A DNA stretch of 64,000 nt from Bacteroidota bacterium (GTDB lineage: Bacteria; Bacteroidota; Ignavibacteria; Kryptoniales; JAKASW01), in contig JAJZVO010000002.1 in NCBI GenBank assembly GCA_021845665.1, positions 1 to 64,000 on the forward strand, written 5' to 3'. A program made the position numbers and the translations under genes. Of the stretch, positions 44,025-52,701 are shown piece after piece. The stretch's first letter is position 1. Each line of letters begins with the position of its first letter. Below the pieces are notes generated by a model. It searched no databases. It saw nothing but the letters and a program-made list of their open reading frames with translations, and had not been told where the DNA came from.

Positions 44025-44693
44025 CTACCGGCGAACCGTTGCGCCTTCCCGTCCTGACACGAGATTCGATCCTTCGGACTTTTGCCTCTTCAAATAGGTG
44101 CCGAACACAAAATCCCACATCGGAGAGCTCACTCCGTAGTTATTGTCGGGATCCATGTAATGGTGACGCATATGGTGCTGCTTAAGGTAGAGGCTTACTT
44201 TCCCATGTAGACTGAAGTGGTGAACCGCGTAATGAGTAAGGTCATAGGCAAGATAACCCGCGATGAAGCCCGCGAAGAACGGAGGAAGATAACGAGCGCC
44301 GAGTATTTTCATGAAACCGAAGTAGAACACGATCGCGAGCGGTATGCTGACTATAGGCGGCATAACGAGTCTCGTCGAGTCGTTCGGATAGTCGTGGTGA
44401 ACGCCATGGAACATGAAATGAATTTTCTTACCCCATCCGCTTTTGGGAATGAAGTGGAACACGAACCTGTGAAGGATGTACTCGGTGAAACTCCAGATGA
44501 GGATGCCGATCATGAAGAGGGCAAAGATGTAATAAAGGCTGAGTCCGAATTCGATCGACCTGTAGAACATCAGTGCGATTACGGGGAGGTAAAGGATAGC
44601 AGGAACAGAAGGATGCACATGCGACAAGAGCTCGAGAAAGTCGTTCTTGAACATCCTTACAGACTCATCGCCGTTCGAAACGTACAGCTTCAT
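44025..44693 (-). CDS. Fatty acid hydroxylase/sterol desaturase superfamily protein
   Basis: 222 residues, four membrane segments. The eight-histidine di-iron pattern is seen: EYILHRFVFH, HFMFHGVHHDYP, THYAVHHF and KQHHMRHHYMDP, in that order, ending YGVSSPMWDFVFGTYL. This is the fatty acid 2-hydroxylase branch, which introduces a 2-hydroxyl group into fatty acids of sphingolipids or other lipids; several Bacteroidota make such lipids. No sphingolipid genes are adjacent. A clear terminator follows. Confidence 0.88.
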   Translation of the reverse strand: MKLYVSNGDESVRMFKNDFLELLSHVHPSVPAILYLPVIALMFYRSIEFGLSLYYIFALFMIGILIWSFTEYILHRFVFHFIPKSGWGKKIHFMFHGVHHDYPNDSTRLVMPPIVSIPLAIVFYFGFMKILGARYLPPFFAGFIAGYLAYDLTHYAVHHFSLHGKVSLYLKQHHMRHHYMDPDNNYGVSSPMWDFVFGTYLKRQKSEGSNLVSGREGATVRR

Positions 44694-44832
44694 GACAAAA
44701 CTCCTTCTTTCATCAGGACGGTTAAACAGTAATCCGAAGGCCGCCTCGTCAAGCTACACAGGTGGCTACCCAATCTTTAACCGAACTAAGTGACAGAAAA
44801 TTCCCGACTATGGGGCGATGTGAGAAAGTAAT

Positions 44833-44860
44833 GTCGGTCCCGGACATCCTCGGGACCGAC
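44833..44860 (-). terminator. Hairpin downstream of the 95-residue hypothetical gene
   Basis: A perfect 10-bp stem GTCGGTCCCG/CGGGACCGAC with an 8-nt loop lies 8 nt past the stop codon at 44868. The following minus-strand sequence ATTACTTTCTC is only moderately T-rich, but position and stability fit a terminator. Confidence 0.65.
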
Positions 44861-44867
44861 GCAGCAA

Positions 44868-45155
44868 CTATTCTTTTTCGGCTTTTGCGTTGTAGACTAT
44901 CTTGCGGATCGTGTCGAATCGCAGGTAAGGGTACTCATCCTGGATTTTCTCGATTGCGTCCCCCACACTCATATAATTCCGCAAGTCCTTGAAGCGGCGT
45001 TTGATCTGGTAGTCTCTCACCGCTTTGTAGTCCAGAAGGCTGTTTTCGCTCAGCTTCTGATACACCTCGTCGCTGAGCAGGTCACTCAGCGGGTTCTCAA
45101 TCTGCTTTTTCTGAACCCTCTTCTTCTCAGAGGGGATACTGCTTAGCTTCTCCAT
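44868..45155 (-). CDS. Hypothetical helical protein
   Basis: 95 residues, no recognised family. The N-terminal third is basic and rich in Lys/Gln (SEKKRVQKKQIENP). The rest is helical, with two-fold mentions of a charged amphipathic pattern (SLLDYKAVRDYQIKRRFKDL, DAIEKIQDEYPYLRFDTIRK). Upstream on the minus strand TAACTTTG (plus about 45285) matches the TAnnTTTG -7 box of Bacteroidota sigma A. Together with the terminator-like hairpin after it, this supports a real, independently transcribed gene. Confidence 0.6.
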   Translation of the reverse strand: MEKLSSIPSEKKRVQKKQIENPLSDLLSDEVYQKLSENSLLDYKAVRDYQIKRRFKDLRNYMSVGDAIEKIQDEYPYLRFDTIRKIVYNAKAEKE

Positions 45156-45427
45156 GTGGTCCTCGCTTTCTAGTGAGACTTCTTTGTTGCATCCAATATC
45201 AAAGTCTCGCTTTCCCCTCCGTTAGTGTTGCTTCTTGATTCTTCATAATTGCGAAATATTACCTCTAAATACAAATATTTGCAAAGTTAGAGACTCCTTC
45301 ACATGGCCAGCCCGGACCATGAGCGTAATCCCGCGAACCGGGATGATCTATTGCACATCGTGCCGACAAGCCTGAAAAGAACCGCTCGTGCCGGGAGCGC
45401 GGATGAGGAGTTTCTCAAAGATCAGTG

Positions 45428-45502
45428 TGGGCGATAGAGGATTTGAACCTCTGACCTTTCGCGTGTGAAGCGAACGCTCTTAACCAGCTGAGCTAATCGC
45501 CC
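45428..45502 (-). tRNA. tRNA-Val (anticodon CAC)
   Basis: Reading the minus strand from 45502: acceptor GGGCGAT, D-arm GCTC-AGCTGGTTAA-GAGC, anticodon stem TTCGC/GCGAA with loop TTCACAC (anticodon CAC), variable loop AGGTC, T-arm AGAGG-TTCAAAT-CCTCT, and acceptor ATCGCCC followed by discriminator A. All arms pair perfectly. The 3' CCA is not encoded. Confidence 0.96.
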
Positions 45503-45805
45503 AGGTGTTTCTTCCTACTCACCTCTAGACTCCAAGCGCGCGAGAATTGACGCCTCAACATTAGGCCGTTCAAGTGCGATATCGACTTGTCTGGACTGAA
45601 CGGACTGAGCCAAGAGCCGAAAGTAGCTCCCAATATCAAAAATTTCCCAAAGAACCTTTGCTTTTGCTTTCTGGTCTTGGTAAATAATCTAACCATTCTG
45701 ACGCTCCCAAGCAAGAATGGCTACTCTTGTCGGGCGATATGACCCTCCAAATGTGCGCTTTTTCACCATTTGCGACAACGGGGTTTAGTTAAATTTCTTT
45801 CACCC
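45503..45805. other. Intergenic region upstream of the tRNA
   Basis: Nothing firmly assignable. A 73-codon minus-strand frame that runs into the tRNA (45493-45714) has no family feature and overlaps the tRNA, so it is not counted. Confidence 0.4.
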
Positions 45806-47629
45806 TCAAATTCCGGCCAATTCAAGCACTTTCACGGCGACCTCGTATTTCTTAAACGGTGGAAGCAAATACGCCCCAGCTACGGCAGGTTTCATTTCCC
45901 TTAAAAGTTCGGCGGAAAGGTCGATCCCGACTTTCGCACCTTCTGACCCAGCCCGGAACATCTTTTCCCTTATCTTCTCCGGAATATCGATGCCGGGTAT
46001 CTCGTGATGAAGAAACTCGGCATGTTTGTGTCCTCTCAAAGGCAGTATCCCGATTACTACCGGCACCTTCAGAGGCTCGATGGCTTTCAGGAACCTGGTA
46101 AACGTGCCGATCTCGTAAATCGGCTGGGTGAAGATTACATCCGCCCCGGATTCTACTTTCCTGGCGAGCTTCTCGATCTCGTAATCGAATCTATCCGCCG
46201 ACGGGTTCGCGGCGCACCCGATTAGAAACGATGTCGATTGTCCAATCGGATTTCCCATTGAATCACGGCCATTGTTCAGTCCCTTCACAATTCTAACGAG
46301 ACCGACAGAATCTATATCGAACACCGACTGAGCCTGAGGAAGATCTCCTATCTTCGCGGGGTCTCCGGTAATGACGAGTATGTTTCGCAGGTCGAGTGTA
46401 TGTGCTCCGAGGAGTTCCGCCTGCAAACCTATCATATTCCTGTCGCGGGTCGTTATGTGAGTCACCGCTTCAATGCCGGTCTCTTTCTGCACAAGGTGAG
46501 AAATTGCGATCGAGCTCATCCTTATACGCGCGCGTGCGCCGTCGGTTATGTTCACGGCGGTGATACCGTTTTCCTTGCAGTACCTTGCACCATCGATGAC
46601 TGAAGAAATATCGAGGCCGCGAGGTATGTCGAGCTCTACCGTCGTCACAAATTCCTTTCCGATTTTTTTCGACAAGTCGGAGCGGCTGGGAGCCGTGGGT
46701 TCGGGAGCTTCTTTTTCGATTGTCGTCCTCTGCCGGATCATCACAGGTTTCGGCTCAATCTTCACACCGCGTACGGCCTCGGCAATTGCTCTGATGTGAG
46801 AGGGTGTCGAGCCGCAGCACGCCCCGACGACGGTCACCCCCGCTTCGACAAGCTGCTTTGCATACGTGGCGAGATACTCGGGCGTGGCGTGGTAAATGGA
46901 CCTGCCGTCCACGAGCGTCGGGATCCCGGCGGCCGGCTGGGCTGAGAGCACCACATCTTCGGAATAGACCGACTTAATGATTCCGTACATCCGTTGAGGG
47001 CCGACCGTGCAGTTCGAGCCGACGACGTCCACACCTTTGGACTTAATGTGCCTGACGACTTCTATGGGAAAGTCGCTGGCGAGAATCGCGCCGTCTTCGG
47101 AGAAGGTTTTTTGAGCAATGATGGGAATTTCAGAAGAGATTTCCTTTGCGGCGTCTATTGCAGCATCGAGTTCGTTCAAATCGAGGAACGTCTCGAGTAT
47201 CAAGAGGTCCACGCCTTCCGCTACCAGGTATCCGATCTGTTCCCTGAAGGCCGCTTTTGCCTGCGTGATTTTTGTTTTTCCCAACGGCTCGAAGAGCTTC
47301 CCGCTCGGTCCGACGGCTCCTGCCACATAGACATCGTCACCGGCTGCCCGTTTTGCGATTCGGACGGCCTCTACGTTTATCTCCATCACCTTGTCGTCGA
47401 GCCTGTAGCTTTCTAAACGCAGCCTGTTGCCCGAGAATGTATTAGTCTCAATTATCTCTGCGCCGGCCTGTATATACTCGCGATGCGCCCGCTCAACTAT
47501 GTCGGGGTTTTTCAGGTTGTGTATCTCAGGAGGCTTCTCGCCATATTCGTAAAGCTCGAGAAGTGTTCCCATCGCTCCATCGCATACGATGACGCCCTCT
47601 TTCAGTCGTTCGCGGAAAGATTTCTTCAT
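45806..47629 (-). CDS. Bifunctional homocysteine S-methyltransferase/methylenetetrahydrofolate reductase
   Basis: 607 residues. The N-terminal half is a cobalamin-independent-type homocysteine methyltransferase: VCDGAMGTLLELYEYG, then zinc-ligand cysteines in VGSNCTVGP and VGACCGSTPSHIRAI. The C-terminal half (about 325-607) is a methylenetetrahydrofolate reductase: VELDIPRGLDISSVIDGA, LVITGDPAKIGD, SGADVIFTQPIYE. This fusion is known from YitJ-type proteins of Firmicutes and others. It reduces methylene-THF and transfers methyl groups to homocysteine or related thiols. No SAM or cobalamin riboswitch signature was recognised upstream. Confidence 0.93.
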   Translation of the reverse strand: MKKSFRERLKEGVIVCDGAMGTLLELYEYGEKPPEIHNLKNPDIVERAHREYIQAGAEIIETNTFSGNRLRLESYRLDDKVMEINVEAVRIAKRAAGDDVYVAGAVGPSGKLFEPLGKTKITQAKAAFREQIGYLVAEGVDLLILETFLDLNELDAAIDAAKEISSEIPIIAQKTFSEDGAILASDFPIEVVRHIKSKGVDVVGSNCTVGPQRMYGIIKSVYSEDVVLSAQPAAGIPTLVDGRSIYHATPEYLATYAKQLVEAGVTVVGACCGSTPSHIRAIAEAVRGVKIEPKPVMIRQRTTIEKEAPEPTAPSRSDLSKKIGKEFVTTVELDIPRGLDISSVIDGARYCKENGITAVNITDGARARIRMSSIAISHLVQKETGIEAVTHITTRDRNMIGLQAELLGAHTLDLRNILVITGDPAKIGDLPQAQSVFDIDSVGLVRIVKGLNNGRDSMGNPIGQSTSFLIGCAANPSADRFDYEIEKLARKVESGADVIFTQPIYEIGTFTRFLKAIEPLKVPVVIGILPLRGHKHAEFLHHEIPGIDIPEKIREKMFRAGSEGAKVGIDLSAELLREMKPAVAGAYLLPPFKKYEVAVKVLELAGI

Positions 47630-47768
47630 ATAAAACTTCTGATTCTTTGAATTCTTTTGAGTTAGAAGTTATCAATTTCCGCATGGATTTCAAAAACGAG
47701 CACGAAGTCAGTACCTTCTTTCCGCACAGGTTGGCGGGATTAAGGGGTTACTTCGGTGTCAGCTTGCC

Positions 47769-48371
47769 TCAAACAAATTTCAGGACTTCTATTACCTCTC
47801 CGTTCCTTTTGCTCTCGACGCTCTCCACGTATGCATGCGGGAACTTGTCGACGGGCGTTCCTGTGGAAGTATCCATCCCGAGGGCTTTCAGCGTCTCGGT
47901 CGCAAAAGGCGGGCTGACTACATTGACTCGTACACTGCGCTTCATCTCCAGCGCTGCTGCGCGGGTGAATCCTTCCAACCCGGCGTTTACCAGGCTGATC
48001 GCCGCGCTGCCCGGCATGGGTTCTTGTGCCAGTACGCCGCTGGTCAGCGTGAATGAACCGTTATCCTTTATGTGTTTCGCGCCGAAACGGACAAGGTTGA
48101 CCTGCCCCATCAATTTATCCTTCAAACTGTACGCGAAGTTCTCATCCGTAAGCTTTTCCAATTCTCCGAATGCCGCTCCGCCGGTGGTACTAACCACCGC
48201 GTCGAATGAGCCTACTTTCTTATACATTTCTTCTATCGACCCCCTGGAAGTTATGTCGACCCGGATGTCTCCGTTCTTATGTCCGACTTTGATCACTTCG
48301 TGTTTTGCTGAAAGTGCCTTCACAACTTCCCGGCCTATCAGCCCGGTTGCGCCGACTACGATGATTCTCAT
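47769..48371 (-). CDS. Short SDR-family oxidoreductase lacking the Tyr-Lys motif
   Basis: 200 residues from the ATG at 48371 (CGGAG about 9 nt upstream). The Rossmann motif is IIVVGATGLIGREVVKALS. The NAG-like region is VVSTTGGAAFGEL. Where classical SDRs have YxxSK, this protein reads SAAISLVNAGLEGFTRAAAL; the catalytic Tyr is Ser/Leu and the Lys is Asn/Gly. That substitution recurs in a branch of short SDRs of unknown function, so it may be a non-catalytic or altered enzyme. It is in the same direction as the methyltransferase fusion gene 139 nt downstream. Confidence 0.85.
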   Translation of the reverse strand: MRIIVVGATGLIGREVVKALSAKHEVIKVGHKNGDIRVDITSRGSIEEMYKKVGSFDAVVSTTGGAAFGELEKLTDENFAYSLKDKLMGQVNLVRFGAKHIKDNGSFTLTSGVLAQEPMPGSAAISLVNAGLEGFTRAAALEMKRSVRVNVVSPPFATETLKALGMDTSTGTPVDKFPHAYVESVESKRNGEVIEVLKFV

Positions 48372-48561
48372 GGATTTCATCTCCGTTTATTGTTTACCTG
48401 ATCACGATGATACTGTTTTTCTTGTTGATAATGAGAATAACAAGCCTTCGGATTGGTGAAGTTCCTGACGGGAGAAACCCCACTCGATATGTGGATGATA
48501 TTGTAGCATCTCTTTTGGTTTATGAATATTATGGTGAAATGAGTTCAAATGCTTAGGGTAA

Positions 48562-48945
48562 AATGAAGCTCATAGTCCTTCGCAGCGGGATTTCGTCCTC
48601 GACTCGCAGTTCGGACGATTTGCACCATTCGGCGTCCTGATGACGGCCTATCCGCGTGAGTTCATCGGCGACAGGTTCGTAATGCTAAGCGTCGAGCAGA
48701 ATTTCGGGAATGTGCCTTTCCTCGCCATCGGTTTGCCGTTCCTATATAGAAGTGGAATGGAAATCCTGGTAAACGCCGCCGCGGGCCAGTCGTGGCTGGA
48801 TGGCGTCTCGACTACGAACGGCTGGTATTACGAGGCGGGAATCGGACTTGGAAAGATATTCGGACTCATCCGCGCCGATCTCACGTACAGGATAAGCAAG
48901 CCGAATGCTTTTTTCTTCACGATCGGGATAAGCAGTATACTCTAG
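48562..48945 (+). pseudogene. C-terminal fragment of an outer-membrane beta-barrel protein
   Basis: In-frame sequence after a stop at 48559-48561 reads DSQFGRFAPFGVLMTAYPRE, RFVMLSVEQNFGNVPFLAI and IRADLTYRISKPNAFFFTIG, ending with a C-terminal beta strand typical of outer membrane proteins. This resembles the end of DUF5686/TonB-linked barrels of Bacteroidota. No N-terminal part is found upstream, so only about 125 residues of a much longer protein remain. Confidence 0.55.
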
Positions 48946-49043
48946 CTCTCAGGATGAAGGGCGGAATTTTGGAATGATGGAAAAGTGGATCGGTGGGATA
49001 GGGCCGATGTTCTCTCGTAGTGCCGCATGATCCGGGAACAGTG

Positions 49044-49066
49044 CATTCCATTATTCCGCTGCTCCC
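49044..49066. repeat. Dispersed 23-bp repeat, copy 1
   Basis: A 23-bp word starting CATTCCATTATTCCGCTGCT is identical to 59278-59300, 10 kb away. Its inverse contains GGAATAATGGAATG, shared with intergenic sites near 11184 and 19083. Here it directly precedes a terminator. Confidence 0.7.
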
Positions 49067-49075
49067 TCCGGAAGC

Positions 49076-49110
49076 TGTGCAGGAGTTGAACTCCTGCACA
49101 GGTCTTTTTT
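49076..49110 (+). terminator. Intrinsic terminator followed by a second hairpin with the same loop
   Basis: TGTGCAGGAG-TTGAA-CTCCTGCACA (49076-49100) is a perfect 10-bp stem followed by GGTC and T6 (49105-49110). Immediately after, CCACAG-TTGAA-CTGTGG (49111-49127) forms another hairpin with the identical TTGAA loop. It would end transcription from the barrel fragment region before the lipoprotein array. Confidence 0.85.
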
Positions 49111-49233
49111 CCACAGTTGAACTGTGGAAGAGCGGAGAGAAGAATGGACTCCGCAATTGAGAATCGACATCGCCCCAGGAACAAGTTCGTGGACGGGAGT
49201 ATTGTACGTGTATGAGAGATTTTGCACCGCACC

Positions 49234-49263
49234 TTGACTTTGCGAGGGGGGGGGGTATATCTT
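49234..49263 (+). promoter_or_regulatory. Promoter candidate with a ten-G spacer upstream of the lipoprotein array
   Basis: TTGACT (49234-49239) and TATATC (49256-49261) are separated by 16 nt that include ten consecutive G (49246-49255). TATCTT two bases further gives an 18-nt alternative. Slippage in the G run would change the -35/-10 spacing, as known for the Neisseria porA promoter. The first lipoprotein gene starts about 215 nt downstream with no other promoter seen. Confidence 0.5.
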
Positions 49264-49480
49264 ATCGTCAAATTCGAGGAAGTTGACATAGCTCGGGAAT
49301 CGGGCGAAGGTTCAGGGAAAGAAAGATCGGCGACGGCGCTCGCTCCTGGAGGGAAAGAGAGGAGAGCGAAAGATGGGAAAGTTGTTGGGAATATCACACG
49401 GAGATTTCATGAGGGATTAGTGTATTAATCCATATCGTAAGAACGATTGTCCGGAAAACAGTCCGGACGGGGAGAACGAG

Positions 49481-50282
49481 ATGACGAAGCAGAAGGTATG
49501 GCGGAATATTCTTCCATTGGCTTTAATGGGGTTGCTCATCACGGGCGGTTTCAGCTGTAATCTTATAGGCCCACATAGTCCGTCGGGCCCAGATACCACT
49601 TCCAGCAACTTTACATTCCAGACATATACATTCGGCGGGAATGCCGGAGGCTGCTTGTTGAATGACGTTTCGATCGTAAACGACACAGATATATGGGCGG
49701 TAGGAGCAATCTATCTCGACTCTGCTGATGGCAACCCGGACCTTTCCCCTTACAATGCAGTACATTGGAATGGAAAGGCGTGGACCCTCTTGAGGATTCC
49801 TTACATATACCAGGGACAACCTTTCTACCATCCTATTAGCGCAGTGTTTGCGCTTAGCCCTGACGATGTTTGGTTCGGAGGCAACGGGATGGAACATTGG
49901 GATGGTCAGAAGTTTTCAGATATTGAAGCTGTTAATGCATTTGGGTTCGGGGAGCTCATGACAAGCATATGGGCCAGCTCCGACAATAACATCTACGTTG
50001 TTGGCAGTGGGGGAACCGCCGCGCATTTTGGCGGTAGTTGGCAGGCCTTGAATACCGGTACGACCACCGATATCAACTTGCATACGCGGCAATGGCACAA
50101 ACGACATAGTCGTAGTGGGAGGATTCGGATTCATCGCTCACTGGAACGGCGCGCACTGGGAAATATATCCCCCGTCAATGGACGTGCTATACACAAAAGT
50201 AGCCATGAAGGGAAACATGATCGTTGCCGTCGGTAACTCCGCGACCAGCGAGCAAGCTGTTATTACGGTAGGTAGCAGATAA
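49481..50282 (+). pseudogene. Putative surface lipoprotein, first of a tandem family, frameshifted
   Basis: The first 200 codons read as an intact member of the family: hydrophobic start, lipobox-like GGFSC, then a SNFTFQTYTFGGNAGGCLL-type mature N-terminus and propeller-like turns (WAVGAIYLDS, VWFGGNGMEHWDGQKF, IYVVGSGGTAAHFGGSW). At about 50090 the frame is lost. One base away it continues as IRGNGTNDIVVVGGFGFIAHW and VAMKGNMIVAVGN to a stop at 50282. Since the downstream frame aligns with the intact relatives, a single indel is the cause: a real mutation or a sequence error. No homopolymer lies at the site. Confidence 0.7.
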
Positions 50283-50307
50283 ATAGCCAAATCAAGAACC
50301 AAAACAG

Positions 50308-50397
50308 GAGAGAAACGAAAACTAAAGAATTACTCAGTTAATTAACGAGGCGGGGTGTCGTGAACGCCTCTTTCGGCAGGCCCAAAGGAATGACTAA
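50308..50397 (+). repeat. Array spacer repeat, copy 1
   Basis: The word CTCAGTTAATTAACGAGGCG, followed by GGGTGTCGTGA and GGCAGGCCCAAAGGAATGAC, recurs with few changes at 51454-51549 and 52612-52701. Each copy lies directly upstream of an array gene and includes the ribosome binding AGGA. It marks the duplication unit. Confidence 0.8.
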
Positions 50398-51453
50398 ATG
50401 GAGAAAGCAGACAGAATGAAAACAGGATTTCTCGTATTGATCTCTACCGTCATAATGACCTTGAGTTCCTGTAACAAGGTAGTAGGTCCGCATTACGCTA
50501 CACAGCCGGGTCCGAGAGACTACACGTGGCAGGTGGACACGATCAACGCCGGAGGCAACATACTCAGTAGCATAGACGGCTCTTCCGACAGCAGCGTCTG
50601 GGCGGTAGGCGAAGCTGGAGACTTTCGGTTTACCATCTGGCACTTCGACGGGAAGAGGTGGGCGACCGACAGCGTGAATCGCCCGCTGAACCCGAATGCA
50701 GTTCGAGCATTTTCGCCGACCGACGTCTGGGCGGTAGGGGAGGACGGACAGATATGGAACTACAATGGGATCAACTGGAGTCAGCAGGCTCGAGTACCTC
50801 TTCCTAATGGCGCGCAAGTCATGTTTCTCAGTGGTATAGATGGAAACTCGCCAACGAACCTTTACACAGACGGAGAGTATTTTGACAATTCAGGTAACGC
50901 ATATCCATTGATGTACCACCTAAATGGAAATACATGGGACAAAGTAACGACCCGGAACCTACCCGATGTGGCCCTCTACAGAATGCGATTCTATGCCCCA
51001 GGTAGGGCACTGGTATGGGCTGAGAAATCGGAGGCGAACGGGTCGCCGCCAGATTCAGAGCAGATTTATTCTTTCAATGGAACCAGTCTTCAGCTCATTT
51101 ACGGTGGCCCAGAAACACTTGACGGCGCCGCAGATTTTGCGCCTATCTCTGGCGGAATTGTTATCCTTGAGGGAAGAACTCTGTTTTTTTCAAGCGGCGG
51201 TAGTCCTCAGAAAATTGCATCTGTCATGGATTCGCCCTTCGGTTGGCAGATTGCCGCCCGAAGTACCGAAGATGTATTCCTTCCAGCAAGTGACGGTATC
51301 GGCGAGTATAACGGCACAGATGTTCAATATCTATATAGGCAGTCCGGGGCAAACATCATAGCTCTTAAGGCATTTCCTAAGAGCCTTTTTGCAATCGGCT
51401 ACAGCTATACAACACATTTGAACTACGTTTATCGCGGCTATCTGCCACAGTAG
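50398..51453 (+). CDS. Putative surface lipoprotein of the tandem family (type A)
   Basis: 351 residues. Lipoprotein signal: basic MEKADRMK, hydrophobic stretch, lipobox LSSC. The mature part has blade-like turns: VWAVGEAGDFRFTIWHFDGK, VWAVGEDGQIWNYNGINW, ALVWAEKSEANG, FAIGYSYTTHLNYVYRGYLP. This suggests a small beta-propeller, but no family is certain. Its first 145 residues are almost identical to the next gene, while the rest diverges. The start is supported by AGGA 8 nt upstream in the conserved spacer. Confidence 0.75.
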   Translation: MEKADRMKTGFLVLISTVIMTLSSCNKVVGPHYATQPGPRDYTWQVDTINAGGNILSSIDGSSDSSVWAVGEAGDFRFTIWHFDGKRWATDSVNRPLNPNAVRAFSPTDVWAVGEDGQIWNYNGINWSQQARVPLPNGAQVMFLSGIDGNSPTNLYTDGEYFDNSGNAYPLMYHLNGNTWDKVTTRNLPDVALYRMRFYAPGRALVWAEKSEANGSPPDSEQIYSFNGTSLQLIYGGPETLDGAADFAPISGGIVILEGRTLFFSSGGSPQKIASVMDSPFGWQIAARSTEDVFLPASDGIGEYNGTDVQYLYRQSGANIIALKAFPKSLFAIGYSYTTHLNYVYRGYLPQ

Positions 51454-51549
51454 AGGAGAAAAGAAGACTAAAGAACTACTCAGTTAATTAACGAGGCGGG
51501 GTGTCGTGAGCACCGCCGCCTCTTGCGGCAGGCCCAAAGGAATGACAAA
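51454..51549 (+). repeat. Array spacer repeat, copy 2
   Basis: Near-identical to 50308-50397 from CTAAAGAACTACTCAGTTAA onward, with a short insertion (GCCGCC) before the GCGGCAGGCCC part. It again ends at the start codon of an array gene. Confidence 0.8.
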
Positions 51550-52611
51550 ATGAAGAAAGACAAGAGAATGAGAATGGGATTTCTTTTAGTGATCTTTGCC
51601 GTCATAATGACCTTGAGTTCCTGTAACAAGGTAGTAGGTCCGCATTACGCTACACAGCCCGGCCCGAGAGACTACACGTGGCAGGTGGACACGATCAACG
51701 CCGGAGGCAACATACTCAGCAGCATCGACGGCTCTTCCGACAGCAGCGTCTGGGCGGTAGGCGAAGCTGGAGACTTTCGGTTTACCATCTGGCACTTCGA
51801 CGGGAAGAAGTGGGCGACCGACAGCGTGAATCGCCCGCTGAACCCGGATGCTGTTCGAGCTTTTTCATTAACTGACGTCTGGGCGGTAGGTGAAGACGGG
51901 CAGATATGGAATTACAATGGGGTTGATTGGAGCCAACAGGCTCGAGTACCTCTTCCTAATGGCGCGCAAGTCATGTTTCTCAGTGGTATAGATGGAAACT
52001 CGCCAACGAACCTTTATGCAGATGGAGAATTCTTTGATAGTCTAGACAACGCTCATCCTTTGATGTACCACTTATCCGGCAGTCAATGGTCACAAGTCAA
52101 CATCCAAGACATTCCGGATTGCGGTTTGTACAAGATGAGCTTCTACGCCTCAAATAGAGCGTTGGTACTCGGATTTAATCATTTGCCGAATGGGTCGGCC
52201 CCTGACTCTGATAAAATATTCTCATTTGGCGGAAGTAATCTTCAAGAGATTTACTCGGGCATAGAGAACCGCACAGGCTGGGCTGACTTTTGCCGGATAG
52301 CGGGCGGCTACATCCTTTTAGAAGGCACTACGCTATCGTTTTATGACGGGGGACAATCTCAATCTCTCCTTATGATTGTGAGCTCTAATAGCGGGGCAGG
52401 TATAGTCGCAAGGAGCACGGACGATGTCGTTCTATCTATGCTTGACGGGATTGCCCAGTACAACGGCAGTGACCTGGAATATTTATATCACTTCGCTGGT
52501 TCGAAACTGTATGTTACGGGGATGAAGATGTTCTCGAAAAGTCTATTTATTCTCGCCCACGATTATTCTAACGGCCTTACTTACGTTTACCGCGGATATC
52601 TGCCACAGTAG
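51550..52611 (+). CDS. Putative surface lipoprotein of the tandem family (type A)
   Basis: 353 residues from the ATG at 51550, the site equivalent to 50398 in copy 1. Lipobox LSSC. Residues about 20-155 match the previous gene nearly letter for letter at DNA level too; the C-terminal half is only related (SLFILAHDYSNGLTYVYRGY against SLFAIGYSYTTHLNYVYRGY). The mosaic pattern of identity followed by divergence suggests recent duplication with selection or gene conversion on the N-terminal part. Function unknown; the predicted location is the outer envelope. Confidence 0.75.
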   Translation: MKKDKRMRMGFLLVIFAVIMTLSSCNKVVGPHYATQPGPRDYTWQVDTINAGGNILSSIDGSSDSSVWAVGEAGDFRFTIWHFDGKKWATDSVNRPLNPDAVRAFSLTDVWAVGEDGQIWNYNGVDWSQQARVPLPNGAQVMFLSGIDGNSPTNLYADGEFFDSLDNAHPLMYHLSGSQWSQVNIQDIPDCGLYKMSFYASNRALVLGFNHLPNGSAPDSDKIFSFGGSNLQEIYSGIENRTGWADFCRIAGGYILLEGTTLSFYDGGQSQSLLMIVSSNSGAGIVARSTDDVVLSMLDGIAQYNGSDLEYLYHFAGSKLYVTGMKMFSKSLFILAHDYSNGLTYVYRGYLPQ

Positions 52612-52701
52612 AGGAGAAAAGAAAACTAAAGAACTACTCAGTTAATTAACGAGGCGGGGTGTCGTGAGCACCTCTTGCGGCAGGCCCAAAGGAATGACTA
52701 A
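52612..52701 (+). repeat. Array spacer repeat, copy 3
   Basis: Almost the same as copies 1 and 2 and ends at the start of the chimeric gene (52702). The gap from 53224 to 53240 before the next gene has no such copy, showing where the type A block ends. Confidence 0.75.

Noticed and set aside
45493-45714. 73-codon minus-strand gene next to the tRNA
   Set aside because: Runs into the tRNA-Val and shows no family or ribosome binding site.
47630-47768. SAM or cobalamin riboswitch ahead of the methyltransferase/MTHFR gene
   Set aside because: No conserved core of either class could be found in the 139-bp leader.
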